A stretch of 64,000 bases of DNA from Phycisphaerales bacterium. Lineage in GTDB: Bacteria; Planctomycetota; Phycisphaerae; Phycisphaerales; UBA1924. Made by a program: the position numbers and the translations under genes. The stretch lies in contig JAHDXL010000002.1 in assembly GCA_023382935.1 (NCBI GenBank), positions 124,001 through 188,000 of the forward strand. Direction: 5' to 3'. Positions 40,609-50,269 of the stretch are shown in pieces. Each line of letters begins with the position of its first letter. Position 1 is the stretch's first letter. A model generated the notes under the pieces. The model saw only the letters and a program-made list of their open reading frames with translations, did not search any database and was not told the origin of the DNA.

Positions 40609-40668
40609 GTTGAATCTCCGGCCGCGACATGCGGCAGACTGCACTGCCCTCCCGGGCCAAAACGAAGA

Positions 40669-40691
40669 AGGCCACCGCTCTGCGGTGGCCT
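40669..40691 (-). terminator. Terminator or attenuator hairpin in the aspartokinase-like leader
   Basis: Perfect 10-bp stem AGGCCACCGC / GCGGTGGCCT with a 3-nt loop. The minus strand continues TCTTCGTTTTGG, a T-rich tail. It lies 60 bp before the gene start, inside the predicted transcript. Confidence 0.7.
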
Positions 40692-40875
40692 GCGTCACTT
40701 GCCTGGTGTGTTGGTCGCCTTACCCTTGGCTCCCTCCACGCCCGCACGCAGGCCACCGCCGCCACGTAAGGCGGAGTTGGCAGGTCGGCATGCAAATGAC
40801 GTGGTCGAGTTTCATTCGTCAGTCCATACGTCCGGTTGGGGGAAGTGGTTCCGCCGAACCCCGGAAACCGGCTTC

Positions 40876-40903
40876 AGGATAGCGTTCGACCGGAACAAGT
40901 CAA
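40876..40903 (-). promoter_or_regulatory. Predicted promoter upstream of the aspartokinase-like gene
   Basis: On the minus strand TTGACT (40903-40898), a 16-bp spacer and TATCCT (40881-40876). Start of transcription near 40869. Confidence 0.5.
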
Positions 40904-40955
40904 TACTTGCGGCAATGATTCCCTGAATCTGAAAGATGCCTCTGTTTGCCGAGCC

Positions 40956-43900
40956 ATGAAACAAGCCCCGACCATCCCCTCGCTCCGCCGCCGCTTGCGC
41001 CGGTGCATGATTGCCGATCGGCGGGTGCTATGGCGCCGCCTGCGGGCCCTGGAACGCGATCAGGACTCGGGGCAACTCTCCGCGGCCGCGGTGGAGAATC
41101 TGGCTGAGCGGGTGGAGCGTTCGGTGGCGCTGGCGCAGCGCCGGCGCGACCTGGTGCCCAACGTCTCATATCCGGAAGAACTGCCGGTGAGCGCGCGCCG
41201 CCGGGAGATCATCGAGGCCATTGGGCAGAACCAGGTCGTGGTCGTCTGCGGCGAAACTGGATCGGGCAAGACGACGCAGTTGCCCAAGATGTGCCTGGAA
41301 CTTGGCCGCGGTGTGCTCGGACGCATCGGACACACGCAGCCGCGTCGCATTGCGGCCCGCAGCGTATCGGCCCGCATCGCCGAGGAACTGGGCGTCACGC
41401 CGGGTTCGGTCGTCGGCTCGAAGGTGCGCTTCGGCGACCATACCGGGCCGGACACTCTGGTCAAACTCATGACCGACGGCATCCTGCTCAGCGAGACGCA
41501 GTCGGACCCGGGTTTGGCGGCCTACGACACCATCATCATCGACGAGGCGCATGAGCGCAGCCTCAACATCGACTTCCTGCTCGGGTATCTGCATCGCCTG
41601 CTTCCGCGGCGGCATGACCTCAAACTCATCATCACGTCGGCCACCATCGATCCGGGCCGATTCAGCCGTCACTTCTGGAACGCGCCCATCATCGAGGTCT
41701 CCGGGCGGACCTATCCGGTCGACGTGCGCTATCGACCGCTGGCGGCCCAGAGCGCAGGAGATGAGGCGATCGAACTGGAAGATGGCGTCGTGCGAGCCGT
41801 CGAGGAAATCGGGCGCGAGGTCGACGGCGACGTGCTGGTGTTCATGAGTGGCGAACGCGAGATCCGCCAGGCGGCCAAGGCACTGCGTGACTCGTTTGGT
41901 ACGCCCGGCGACGTGGAGATTCTGCCGTTGTACGCGCGCCTGTCGATGGCCGAGCAGCAACGTGTGTTCAAGCCGCACCGCGGGCGGCGGATCGTGATTG
42001 CGACCAACGTGGCCGAGACGTCGCTGACGGTTCCGGGCATCAAGGCGGTGGTGGATCCGGGCGAAGCCCGCATTAGCCGCTACAGTGCGCGTACCAAGGT
42101 GCAGGGGCTTCAGATCGAGCCGATTTCGCGTGCCTCGGCCGATCAGCGAGCCGGGCGCTGCGGGCGCATCGCGCCGGGCGTGTGCATCCGGCTTTACTCG
42201 CAGCGTGACTACGAATCTCGCGAGCCGTATACCCCCCCCGAGATCTTGCGCACTAATCTGGCCAGCGTGGTGCTGCAGATGAAGGCGCTGAACCTCGGCC
42301 GCCCGGAGGACTTTCCCTTCCTCGAGCCGCCCGACTCGCGCCAGATCCGTGACGGATACGAGACGCTGCTGCAACTGGGCGCCATGACCGAGGACGGAGA
42401 GTTGACCGAGGTGGGACGCCGACTGGCACGCCTGCCCATCGACCCGCGGATCGGGCGGATGATCCTCGCGGCTGCGGACGAGGACTGCCTGGGCGACGTG
42501 CTCATTATCGCTTCGGGGCTGTCGGTGCAGGATCCTCGTGATCGTCCGCACGAGAAGCGTGAGCAGGCCGACCAAGCCCACCAGCAGTTTGCGCATCCGG
42601 AGTCTGATTTTCTGTCATATCTGAACATCTGGCATTTCTACCACGAACAAGAGAGGCACCTGTCTCGCTCGAAGTTGAGCAAGGCGCTGCTGCAGAACTT
42701 CCTCAGCCCGGTGCGGATGCGTGAATGGCGCGACGTGCTGTATCAGTTGCGCGAGATGTGCGCCGAGATGGATTTGCATCCGAAGACTGCCGAGGCCGAT
42801 CATGGGGCCATCCATCGCGCCCTGCTCACCGGGCTCCTGCCCAACGTGGGGAGGCGGACGGACACGTTTGAGTATGAGGGCACGCGCAGCACCAGGTTTC
42901 ACATCTTCCCGGGTTCGGTGCTGTTCAAGTCGCGGCCGAAGTGGGTGATGAGCGCGGAGATCGTGCGTACGACGCGGCTGTACGCGCGCTGCGTGGCGGG
43001 CATCGAGCCGCAGTGGATCGAAACAGTGGGGGCACACCTGCTGCGACGGCAGTACCAGGATGCGTACTGGGACGAGCGCCAGCGCAACGTGATGGCCCGC
43101 GAACGCATCACCATGCTCGGGCTGGAGATCGTCGGCGGGCGCCCGGTGCCCTATGGCCCGGTGGAGCCGGCCAAGGCCCGCGAGATCTTCATCCACGAGG
43201 CGCTGGTCGGCGGCGCGATCGACATCGATCCTCCTGCCCTGGCGCACAATCGCGAACTGGCCGAGCGCGTGCGCGCGATGGAGGCCAGGGCTCGGCGCGA
43301 CGACCTGCTGGCCGATGCGCAGGCGCGATACGCCTTTTACGATGCACGCCTGCCGGAGGAGGTTCACAGCACGCGCGGGTTCGAGCGCTGGCTGCGAAGG
43401 GCCGAACGCAGCGACCCGCGCATCCTCTACATGTCGCCGGAGGATCTGCTCCTGCGCGTTCCCGAGCCGATGGATCATGGGCAGTTCCCCGAACAGATCG
43501 TCGTCGACGGCGTCGGGCTCAACCTCAGTTACCGCCACCAGCCCGGCAAGGAAGATGATGGCGTCACCGTCACCGTGCCCGTGGAGTTTCTCGGGCAGAT
43601 CGACCGTGCGCGGCTCGACTGGCTCGTCCCTGGCATGGTTGAGGAGAAGATTGCCGCGCTCATCCGGACTTTGCCCAAGAGTCTGCGTCGCAACTTCGAC
43701 GCAGGCGCGACGGCAAGGGAACTGGCGCCTCGCCTCGAGATCGGCAAGCGTCCCATGGTCGATGCGCTGGCCAGCGCCCTGAGCGAGCTCGCCGGCGTGA
43801 CGATCCCGCGCGACGCCTTCAAGCCCGACGAAATCGACGCGCACCTGTGGATGCGCTACTCGGTCGTCGATGCGGGGGGCAGGGAACTGGCCGCCGGCCG

Positions 43901-44846
43901 CGATCTCGGTGAGTTACGCCAACGTCTGTCCAAGCAGATCGCCGCCAGTTACGCGCACGCGGGCGGGAGCGAGTTCGAGCGTGATGACCTGCTCGACTGG
44001 GACTTCGGACACCTTCCCGAACAGATCGAGATTCGACGCGGCGCGTACACGCTGGTCGGCTATCCCACGCTCATCGACGAAGGGCAGACGGTTTCGCTGC
44101 GTGTGCTCAGTTCACGCCTCGAGGCCAGGCGCCGCTTTCGCGCAGGCCTGGCGAGGCTCTACGTCCGCCATCTGCGCGAGGAGTTCAAGTATTACGCCCG
44201 CCATCTGCCCGACATCGAGCGCATGACGCTTCACTATGCGCAAATGGGCGATGTGGCCGAACTGAAGCGAGACCTGCTCCTGCTTGTGGCCGACCGCGTG
44301 TTCATCGGCGACGACCAGAACATCCGCACGCGCGAGCAGTTTGCCGCCAGGCTAGACACAGGCTGGAACCTCCTGCGACCCACGGTGGAGCGTGTGTGTG
44401 GGCAGGTCGGACGCATCCTCGCCCGATTCCACGCGCTGGCGCTGCGGCTTGCGGAGCCCTCGCCGGAAGCATGGAACAAAAGCCTCCGCGACGTGCGGGC
44501 GCACCTGGGGCGGCTGCTTCCGCCGCGGTTTCTGACGGTCATCCCGTATGAGCGCCTTGAGCAGTACCCGCGTTACCTGCGGGCGGTGGAACGCCGCGTG
44601 GAGCGACTCCGCGAGTGGGGGCCGGCTCGCGACATCGAAATGGCCAAGCAGGCCGCCCGATGGCAGGAGGCGTATGACCAGCGTCAGGCCAGGCATGAGG
44701 CCGAAGGAGTGTACGATCCGCACCTCGACGCCTTTCGCTGGCTGATCGAGGAGTATCGCGTGTCGCTGTTCGCGCAGGAACTCGGCACCGTCGAGAAGGT
44801 GTCCGATCAGCGGCTGGCCAGGCGATGGGAGCAGGTCCGCTCGTGA
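40956..44846 (+). CDS. hrpA: ATP-dependent RNA helicase HrpA (DEAH box)
   Basis: 1296 residues from the ATG at 40956, the normal HrpA size. DEAH-helicase motifs: GETGSGKTTQLP (about residue 100), TQPRRIAARSVSARIAEEL, IDEAHERSLNIDFLLGYL, TSATIDPGRFSRHF, VFMSGEREIRQ, ATNVAETSLTVPGI and QRAGRCGR. The long C-terminal part (after about 560) is the HrpA-specific region with FYDARLPEEVHSTRGFERWL. The family acts on mRNA and ribosomes. Monocistronic, convergent with the cco operon. Confidence 0.96.
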   Translation: MKQAPTIPSLRRRLRRCMIADRRVLWRRLRALERDQDSGQLSAAAVENLAERVERSVALAQRRRDLVPNVSYPEELPVSARRREIIEAIGQNQVVVVCGETGSGKTTQLPKMCLELGRGVLGRIGHTQPRRIAARSVSARIAEELGVTPGSVVGSKVRFGDHTGPDTLVKLMTDGILLSETQSDPGLAAYDTIIIDEAHERSLNIDFLLGYLHRLLPRRHDLKLIITSATIDPGRFSRHFWNAPIIEVSGRTYPVDVRYRPLAAQSAGDEAIELEDGVVRAVEEIGREVDGDVLVFMSGEREIRQAAKALRDSFGTPGDVEILPLYARLSMAEQQRVFKPHRGRRIVIATNVAETSLTVPGIKAVVDPGEARISRYSARTKVQGLQIEPISRASADQRAGRCGRIAPGVCIRLYSQRDYESREPYTPPEILRTNLASVVLQMKALNLGRPEDFPFLEPPDSRQIRDGYETLLQLGAMTEDGELTEVGRRLARLPIDPRIGRMILAAADEDCLGDVLIIASGLSVQDPRDRPHEKREQADQAHQQFAHPESDFLSYLNIWHFYHEQERHLSRSKLSKALLQNFLSPVRMREWRDVLYQLREMCAEMDLHPKTAEADHGAIHRALLTGLLPNVGRRTDTFEYEGTRSTRFHIFPGSVLFKSRPKWVMSAEIVRTTRLYARCVAGIEPQWIETVGAHLLRRQYQDAYWDERQRNVMARERITMLGLEIVGGRPVPYGPVEPAKAREIFIHEALVGGAIDIDPPALAHNRELAERVRAMEARARRDDLLADAQARYAFYDARLPEEVHSTRGFERWLRRAERSDPRILYMSPEDLLLRVPEPMDHGQFPEQIVVDGVGLNLSYRHQPGKEDDGVTVTVPVEFLGQIDRARLDWLVPGMVEEKIAALIRTLPKSLRRNFDAGATARELAPRLEIGKRPMVDALASALSELAGVTIPRDAFKPDEIDAHLWMRYSVVDAGGRELAAGRDLGELRQRLSKQIAASYAHAGGSEFERDDLLDWDFGHLPEQIEIRRGAYTLVGYPTLIDEGQTVSLRVLSSRLEARRRFRAGLARLYVRHLREEFKYYARHLPDIERMTLHYAQMGDVAELKRDLLLLVADRVFIGDDQNIRTREQFAARLDTGWNLLRPTVERVCGQVGRILARFHALALRLAEPSPEAWNKSLRDVRAHLGRLLPPRFLTVIPYERLEQYPRYLRAVERRVERLREWGPARDIEMAKQAARWQEAYDQRQARHEAEGVYDPHLDAFRWLIEEYRVSLFAQELGTVEKVSDQRLARRWEQVRS

Positions 44847-44897
44847 GCGATTGCTTCGACTGCTCGGTTGGCTCGATTGGCGCGATTCCCGATGCAG

Positions 44898-45062
44898 TCA
44901 GGGCTGGCGTGGCTTCTTCTTCACCTCGTCGTCAAACAGCATCCGCGCCGGAGGCGTGTCGAGGTCATCGTACTGCCCCCCGCGCAATGAGAGGATGAAG
45001 GCCACCAGTGCCGTGATCCCGAGCACCAGTGCCGCCGGAATCATGATGTAAAGCACGCTCAC
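44898..45062 (-). CDS. ccoS: cbb3 oxidase maturation protein CcoS
   Basis: 54 residues from a GTG at 45062 with GGAGG 7 nt upstream; the ATG at 45068 is too close to that site. Reads SVLYIMIPAALVLGITALVA then FILSLRGGQYDDLDTPPARM and LFDDE, the standard CcoS pattern of one membrane helix followed by a GQYDDLD(T/G)P box. Needed for cofactor insertion into cbb3 oxidase. Overlaps the ccoI stop. Confidence 0.93.
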   Translation of the reverse strand: MSVLYIMIPAALVLGITALVAFILSLRGGQYDDLDTPPARMLFDDEVKKKPRQP

Positions 45063-47509
45063 CGGCATTCCTCCCGCAACGATGAACCGGCCCGCGAAGC
45101 GATCAGGACCACCGTCAGCGAACTGAGCGGCATGAGGATCGCCGCGATGATCGGCGTGATGATGCCCATGATCGCCAGCGTCGCCGCGACGGAATTGTAC
45201 GTCAGCGATGCACCGAGGCATCCATAAATGGCCCGCCTCGTGCTGCGCGCCAGTTCAATCGTCTCCAGAATCGGTGCTAGGCCCGGGCGCGTCAGGTACA
45301 CGTCGGAGGCTTCAAGGCTTACTTCGGCCCCGCCGTGCACGGCAATGCCCACGCCCGCCGCCGCTAGTGCCGCCGCATCGTTCACGCCGTCGCCGACCAT
45401 GACCGTGCGTTCGCCAGGGCGCGACACCACTTCGAGTTTGCGCTCAGGGCTGACGCCGCCGAAGATGTCCTTCGCGGCGATTCCCACGCGCTCTCCGATG
45501 CGGCGTGTGGTGCGCGGATCGTCGCCCGAGAGCAGTCGCACGTTCCAGCCGGCGCGACGGAGCCGTTCCACAACCTGGCGGGAATCCGGTCGCACGTCGT
45601 CGGCCAGAAGGGCAAGCGCCACCACGCGCCCGTCCACGCCGATGGCCACTGGGGTCAGGCCCTCCTGCGCTGCTCGGGTGAACTGCGGGGAGAAATCGCC
45701 GCGCGTGGTCCGGACATGCCGGTTGACAAAGTCGGCGCTGCCGATGACGACGTCGCGTCCCTCCACCACGCCGCGCACGCCCGCGCCCGTCACGTGCTCG
45801 ACCGAGTCAGGCTCGGGCACGACGGCGTCCACGTCGGCCAGGGCCTGGGCGATGGGGTGTCGGCCGCCGCGCTCGAGCGAGGCCGCAAGCCTTCGTGCAG
45901 ATTCATCTCCGATCCAGTCCACCACGGTGAGCCGGCCGAGGGTGACGGTGCCGGTTTTGTCCAGGTAGATCACGCCGGGGTGGGTGAGGCGCTCGAGCGC
46001 GTCACTGCCCTTGATCATGATGCCGCGCCGGGCTGCCCGTCCGATCGAGGCCGTCATCGCGAGGGGCGTCGCCAGCCCTAGGGCGCACGGGCACGTCACG
46101 ATGAGCAGGGCAATGGCATGCTCGGCCGCCTGGTCAGCGCCGCGTGAAAACCACAGCGCAAACGTCCCGCACGCCAGAAGCACCACGACGATGGTGAACA
46201 CCAGCGCGATGCGGTTGGCCAGCGCTAGCAGCGGGGCCTTGCGCTCGGCCGCGTCGGCGACCAGGCGCATCAGCCGCCCGACACGCGATTCCGGACCGGT
46301 CGACTCAACACGCAATCGCACGGGTGAAGCGATGTTCAGCGTGCCGGCGCTGAGCATGCCGCCCGGACCGACTTCCACAGGCCTCGATTCACCCGTCAGC
46401 AGCGAGGCGTCAATAAAACTGTGGCCCGACTCCAGCGTGCCGTCCGCGGCCACCAGTTCGCCGGGGCGCACTTCGATCAGATCGCCGATGCGCAGTGCCT
46501 CCACCGGAACGTCGCGCACGCCCTGCTCGCCGACCACATGGGCCAGCGAGGGGGTGAAGGCATAGAGCAGCTCGATCGAGTCCGACGCCATGCGCTGCTG
46601 GCGCTGCTGGATGAATCGTCCGACCAGAAGCAGAAAGACCAGGGCGGTCAGCGAGTCGAAGTAGATCTCTCCGCTGCCGCGAATGGTGTTGACGGCTCCT
46701 CCCAGCCCGCCGATGAGCAATGCCAGCCCGATGGGCAGGTCCAGGTGCGGAGCCCTCGCCCGCAGGGCCGCCAGCGCGCCTCGGAAGAACACGGACCCGG
46801 GCCCGGCCAGCGAAACCAGGGCGATGAGCATGCTCATCCAGCGGAACAGCGACTCGAACTGCGGCTCGATGCCGCCCGATACGCCCCCGTAGAGCGCAAA
46901 GGCCAGCAGCATCACGTTGCCGGCGCAGAATCCGGCGATGGCGATGCGCGCCAGCATGCGCCGCTCATCGCGGAGGCGTGCCTGCCGCACACCCGCCCCG
47001 CGCGCCGGGTGCGGGCGATAGCCCAGGTGCGTCAGCGTCGCCGCAGCGCGCGAGAGTTGGACCTTGGCTGGGTCCCACCGCACATGCACCACCCTTGTGC
47101 GCAGGTTCAGGCGAGATTCGATGACTCCCGGAAGCACCACCGGCAGGCGTTCCACCAGCCACACGCACGCGGCGCAGTGCACACCTTCGAGTGCCAGTTC
47201 AATCGAGGCCAGGCCGTCCGGCTGCCGCGACACATAGACCGCCTCAAACGCGGGATCGTCAAACTCCGCGAAGGCGTGATCGGGAACCTCCGGGCGGACG
47301 CGCTGGTCGGTCGAGGCATCACGCAGTTCGTAATAGCGTTCCAGCCCGCACTCGTGAATGGTGCGATACACCGTCTCGCACCCGTGGCAGCAGAACTGCT
47401 CGGGCAGTTCTGCCCGCACCAGCGCTGGCGGCACGTCCAGCCCGCAGTGGGTGCACTTCACCCCGGTCACCGCGGCGATGGCCGAACTCGTCGTCGCGAT
47501 CCCGCTCAT
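45059..47509 (-). CDS. ccoI: Copper-translocating P-type ATPase CcoI/FixI
   Basis: 816 residues. N-terminal Cys pairs (CTHCGLD, FCCHGC), a heavy-metal-associated domain with CAACVW (residue about 115), eight membrane segments, the CPC motif in TCPCALGLATPLA, phosphorylation site DKTGTVTLG and hinge GDGVNDAAAL. FixI/CcoI exports copper for assembly of the cbb3 CuB centre. The ATG overlaps the stop of the preceding TauE/SafE-like gene; ccoS follows. Confidence 0.95.
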   Translation of the reverse strand: MSGIATTSSAIAAVTGVKCTHCGLDVPPALVRAELPEQFCCHGCETVYRTIHECGLERYYELRDASTDQRVRPEVPDHAFAEFDDPAFEAVYVSRQPDGLASIELALEGVHCAACVWLVERLPVVLPGVIESRLNLRTRVVHVRWDPAKVQLSRAAATLTHLGYRPHPARGAGVRQARLRDERRMLARIAIAGFCAGNVMLLAFALYGGVSGGIEPQFESLFRWMSMLIALVSLAGPGSVFFRGALAALRARAPHLDLPIGLALLIGGLGGAVNTIRGSGEIYFDSLTALVFLLLVGRFIQQRQQRMASDSIELLYAFTPSLAHVVGEQGVRDVPVEALRIGDLIEVRPGELVAADGTLESGHSFIDASLLTGESRPVEVGPGGMLSAGTLNIASPVRLRVESTGPESRVGRLMRLVADAAERKAPLLALANRIALVFTIVVVLLACGTFALWFSRGADQAAEHAIALLIVTCPCALGLATPLAMTASIGRAARRGIMIKGSDALERLTHPGVIYLDKTGTVTLGRLTVVDWIGDESARRLAASLERGGRHPIAQALADVDAVVPEPDSVEHVTGAGVRGVVEGRDVVIGSADFVNRHVRTTRGDFSPQFTRAAQEGLTPVAIGVDGRVVALALLADDVRPDSRQVVERLRRAGWNVRLLSGDDPRTTRRIGERVGIAAKDIFGGVSPERKLEVVSRPGERTVMVGDGVNDAAALAAAGVGIAVHGGAEVSLEASDVYLTRPGLAPILETIELARSTRRAIYGCLGASLTYNSVAATLAIMGIITPIIAAILMPLSSLTVVLIASRAGSSLREECR

Positions 47510-48300
47510 GGCTTGTGACCGGAGCAGCAGGGCAGTTCAGACTGGTCGATGTCGCCCACCGCGTCGAGCGACTCTCGCAGGCTCGCCGGCGTGGTCCTCG
47601 ACACGCTCTCCCGCGTCATCGCGGGCAGTTGCACGCGCCCGAGCACCGTTGCCACGCCGATGACCATCACTGCCAGCGAAGAGATCAGCGGCACGTGCTT
47701 GCGCAGCGGGCCGGTCAGCGCCCGAAGCCCGACGCCCAGCGACACCAGCACCGGCAGCGTGCCGGCCCAGAACACTGCCATCGTCATCGCCCCCAGCAAC
47801 GGCTCGCCCGTGCCCGCCGCCACGATTGCAAAGGCATACAGCCACCCGCACGGCAGCAGCGTGGTCAGCAGCCCGATGGCCAGCGCCCGCTGCGTTGGCT
47901 CCAGGTCCATCGCCACCGCGTGTCCCCGCGACACGACCTTCTGGATGAACTCGGGTGCCCGCGGCTGTGCGACGTGGCGCCCCAGCGATCGCAGCGTCAC
48001 CGCCAGCCCGAAGGCGATCATCAACGCACCGGCCAGGAGGGCCGCCACACGCTGCACCCCGATCATCGACCCGCCGAAGTCCAGCGCCTGCCCCACCAAG
48101 CCCGCGAACACCCCCAGCATGCAGTAGGTCAGCAGCCGTCCGACGTGATACGCAATCTGCAAATGGTGCGCGCGTGCCGGCTTGACGCCATCCATCCCAA
48201 CCGCGAAGAGAAGGAACGGGCCGCACATGCCCGCGCAGTGCAAACTGCCCAGTACGCTGGCCGCAAACACCGCGCCGGCCAGAGCAAGCACTTCGTTCAT
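47506..48300 (-). CDS. TauE/SafE-like membrane protein in the cco cluster
   Basis: 264 residues from the ATG at 48300. Six to seven membrane segments. GSLHCAGMCGPFLL near the N-terminus and TTLLPCGWLYAFAIVAAGTG place it in the UreH/TauE-SafE-like group (urease accessory-like), often found next to ccoI and ccoH. The Cys/His motif GSLHCAGMCG may bind copper, so a role in copper handling for the oxidase is reasonable but unproven. ATGA overlaps on both sides. Confidence 0.85.
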   Translation of the reverse strand: MNEVLALAGAVFAASVLGSLHCAGMCGPFLLFAVGMDGVKPARAHHLQIAYHVGRLLTYCMLGVFAGLVGQALDFGGSMIGVQRVAALLAGALMIAFGLAVTLRSLGRHVAQPRAPEFIQKVVSRGHAVAMDLEPTQRALAIGLLTTLLPCGWLYAFAIVAAGTGEPLLGAMTMAVFWAGTLPVLVSLGVGLRALTGPLRKHVPLISSLAVMVIGVATVLGRVQLPAMTRESVSRTTPASLRESLDAVGDIDQSELPCCSGHKP

Positions 48301-48809
48301 GGCCTTGCTCCGTACAGTTCCGCCTGGCGTGTGAATTGATACCCGCGTCCGGCCGCCACAAGACGCAGGCGAATCTCCCAATTCCCGTCGCGGCGCAGCG
48401 ACGCCGGGCCTGCGTACACCCCTGGGCCCTGCTCGACCAGAGTCACAGTCTGTCGTTCGCCCGAGCGGGCGAAGTGGAACACGACGGCCTCGATTTGTGC
48501 ATGCTCGACGGGCAGGCCGGCCTTGGCCACCGAAACCACCACCTGTCCGTCGCTGAGCCGATCGGGGCCGGCCAGCAGTTGAATCGACACGTCGATGCCA
48601 TCTTCTCCCGGATCGCGCCGCACCTCGCGATCGGCATCCCACGCGAGGGCCTTCTGGTAATAGTCCGGTTCGACCGCCACCGATGGGTCTGACGTCGCGA
48701 CGATGACCGTGATCGCGACCACCGCCATGTTCAGCCCCAGAAGCCCGATGATGACCAGCGGCCAGATCCACCCGCGCGGTCTGGACGTCTGCCCGGACCC
48801 GTCGCTCAT
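48297..48809 (-). CDS. ccoH: cbb3 oxidase assembly protein CcoH/FixH
   Basis: 170 residues. One N-terminal membrane helix (WIWPLVIIGLLGLNMAVVAI), then VEPDYYQKALAWD, the FixH hallmark, and a periplasmic beta domain. It assists late assembly of cbb3 oxidase. Overlaps ccoG and the TauE/SafE-like gene by 4 bp each. Confidence 0.93.
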   Translation of the reverse strand: MSDGSGQTSRPRGWIWPLVIIGLLGLNMAVVAITVIVATSDPSVAVEPDYYQKALAWDADREVRRDPGEDGIDVSIQLLAGPDRLSDGQVVVSVAKAGLPVEHAQIEAVVFHFARSGERQTVTLVEQGPGVYAGPASLRRDGNWEIRLRLVAAGRGYQFTRQAELYGARP

Positions 48810-50221
48810 GGCTTTTCTCCATGCCAGATCCTGCCGTGCAGCGGAAAGTGGATTTCCCTGGCGAACTCGTCGGTCCCGTGCACTCGCACCACGATGTCCA
48901 GGGGCGAGGTCGTGAACAAGGTCGGCTCGGCGATAACGCGGGCCATCATCGAGTCCATCTTGTTCGGCTGGAGCGTCATCTCCGGCGGAACCAGTTCAAT
49001 CACCACCCCCCGCTCGGGCGAGACCACTTCGGCTGAGTAGGTCACTGGCCCGGATGTGCGATTGGTCACGCGCAGGCGGGCCTGATTCATGATCCGGCCC
49101 TCGGGCAGCACATTGAACAGGCTCCCCGCCTCGCGAATCATGCGCACGTCGGCGCTTGACTTTGTGAGCAGCACGGTCACGAAGGCCGACAGCAGCACCG
49201 TCAGCAGAAGGGGATAGAGGACGACGCGCGGGCGGAGCAGCCTGCGTTTCCGTCCCTCCAAGGCTTCCTGAGAGGAATAGCGGACCAGCCCGCGCGGCTT
49301 GCCAATGCGATCCATCACCGCGTCGCAGGCGTCAATGCACTGGGCGCAGTGAATGCACTCGAGTTGCAGCCCGTCGCGAATGTCGATGCCCGTCGGGCAC
49401 GTGGTCACGCACATCTTGCAGTCGATGCAGTCACCTTGGGGCTGGCCGAGCACGTCGAGCGACACGTCGCCCTTCTTCTTCTTGATCGGCCCGCGCGGCT
49501 CACCGCGCTTCTTGTCATACCCGACGATCAGCGAAGAGCGGTCGAGCATGACTGACTGAAATCGCCCGTATGGACAGGCCACGATGCACGTCTGCTCGCG
49601 AAAGATTCCGAAGTCGAAGAGCATCAGGGCGGTCGTCACCACGACAACCGCAAACGCGACCGGGTGGCTTGCCGGCGAGTGGAAGATCCAGTGCCGCAGG
49701 TTCTCCACCCCCACAAAGTACGACAGGAACGTGTGCGCCAGAAAGGCCGAGATCACCAGGTAGGTCAGGTGCTTGAGCAGTTTCTTGAATCCCTTGGCTC
49801 CGGGCTTGGGGCGTGTGCCCGGCTTGCCGTCAAACAGTCGCTCGATCGGGCGGTACACGAACTCCATGTACACCGTCTGCGGGCAGGCCCATCCGCACCA
49901 CACGCGCCCGGCCAGGGCCGTGGCCAGGAACACCGATACGAACACCGACATCATGAACAGCGCCAGCAGCAGCGTGTCCGTTGCCAGCAGCGTCTTCCCG
50001 AAGAAGGTGAACTCGCGCGCGATAATGTCGAGAAGAATGGCCGGCTTGCCGTTGATCTTGATGTAGGGCAGGGCCGTGAAGATCAGGATCAGCAGATAGG
50101 CCGCGATCCGCCTGGCTTTCCAGAACCGTCCGACGGACAGGCGCGGCTTCATCCACCGTCTGCTTCCGTCCTTGTTCAGGGTCGAAAGTACGCGCTCCTC
50201 CGGCTGGAGCAGAGTCTCCAT
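48806..50221 (-). CDS. ccoG: Cytochrome c oxidase accessory protein CcoG (FixG/RdxA)
   Basis: 471 residues from the ATG at 50221 (METLLQPEERVLST). Five to six membrane segments, VWCGWACPQTVYMEFVYRPI, and two cluster-binding groups CIDCKMCVTTCPTGIDI and CIHCAQCIDACDAVMDRIG. The C-terminus is the Ig-like FixG domain. Membrane Fe-S protein implicated in copper reduction for cbb3 assembly. An upstream GTG at 50233 is possible but sits on the ribosome-binding site. Confidence 0.95.
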   Translation of the reverse strand: METLLQPEERVLSTLNKDGSRRWMKPRLSVGRFWKARRIAAYLLILIFTALPYIKINGKPAILLDIIAREFTFFGKTLLATDTLLLALFMMSVFVSVFLATALAGRVWCGWACPQTVYMEFVYRPIERLFDGKPGTRPKPGAKGFKKLLKHLTYLVISAFLAHTFLSYFVGVENLRHWIFHSPASHPVAFAVVVVTTALMLFDFGIFREQTCIVACPYGRFQSVMLDRSSLIVGYDKKRGEPRGPIKKKKGDVSLDVLGQPQGDCIDCKMCVTTCPTGIDIRDGLQLECIHCAQCIDACDAVMDRIGKPRGLVRYSSQEALEGRKRRLLRPRVVLYPLLLTVLLSAFVTVLLTKSSADVRMIREAGSLFNVLPEGRIMNQARLRVTNRTSGPVTYSAEVVSPERGVVIELVPPEMTLQPNKMDSMMARVIAEPTLFTTSPLDIVVRVHGTDEFAREIHFPLHGRIWHGEKP

Positions 50222-50269
50222 GATGTCACACACCTCTCGAACTGCGGTCCCCCGAAACGTGCGTCCCGA

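Larger units (their letters stand above)
40609..40955. other. Divergent intergenic region with promoter, leader and hairpin
   Basis: 347 bases. It carries a minus-strand promoter (40876-40903) and a strong terminator hairpin (40669-40691) ahead of the aspartokinase-like gene. Between them a minus-strand frame reads RPANSALRGGGGLRAGVEGA and ends GKATNTPGK, with no start codon. Confidence 0.5.
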
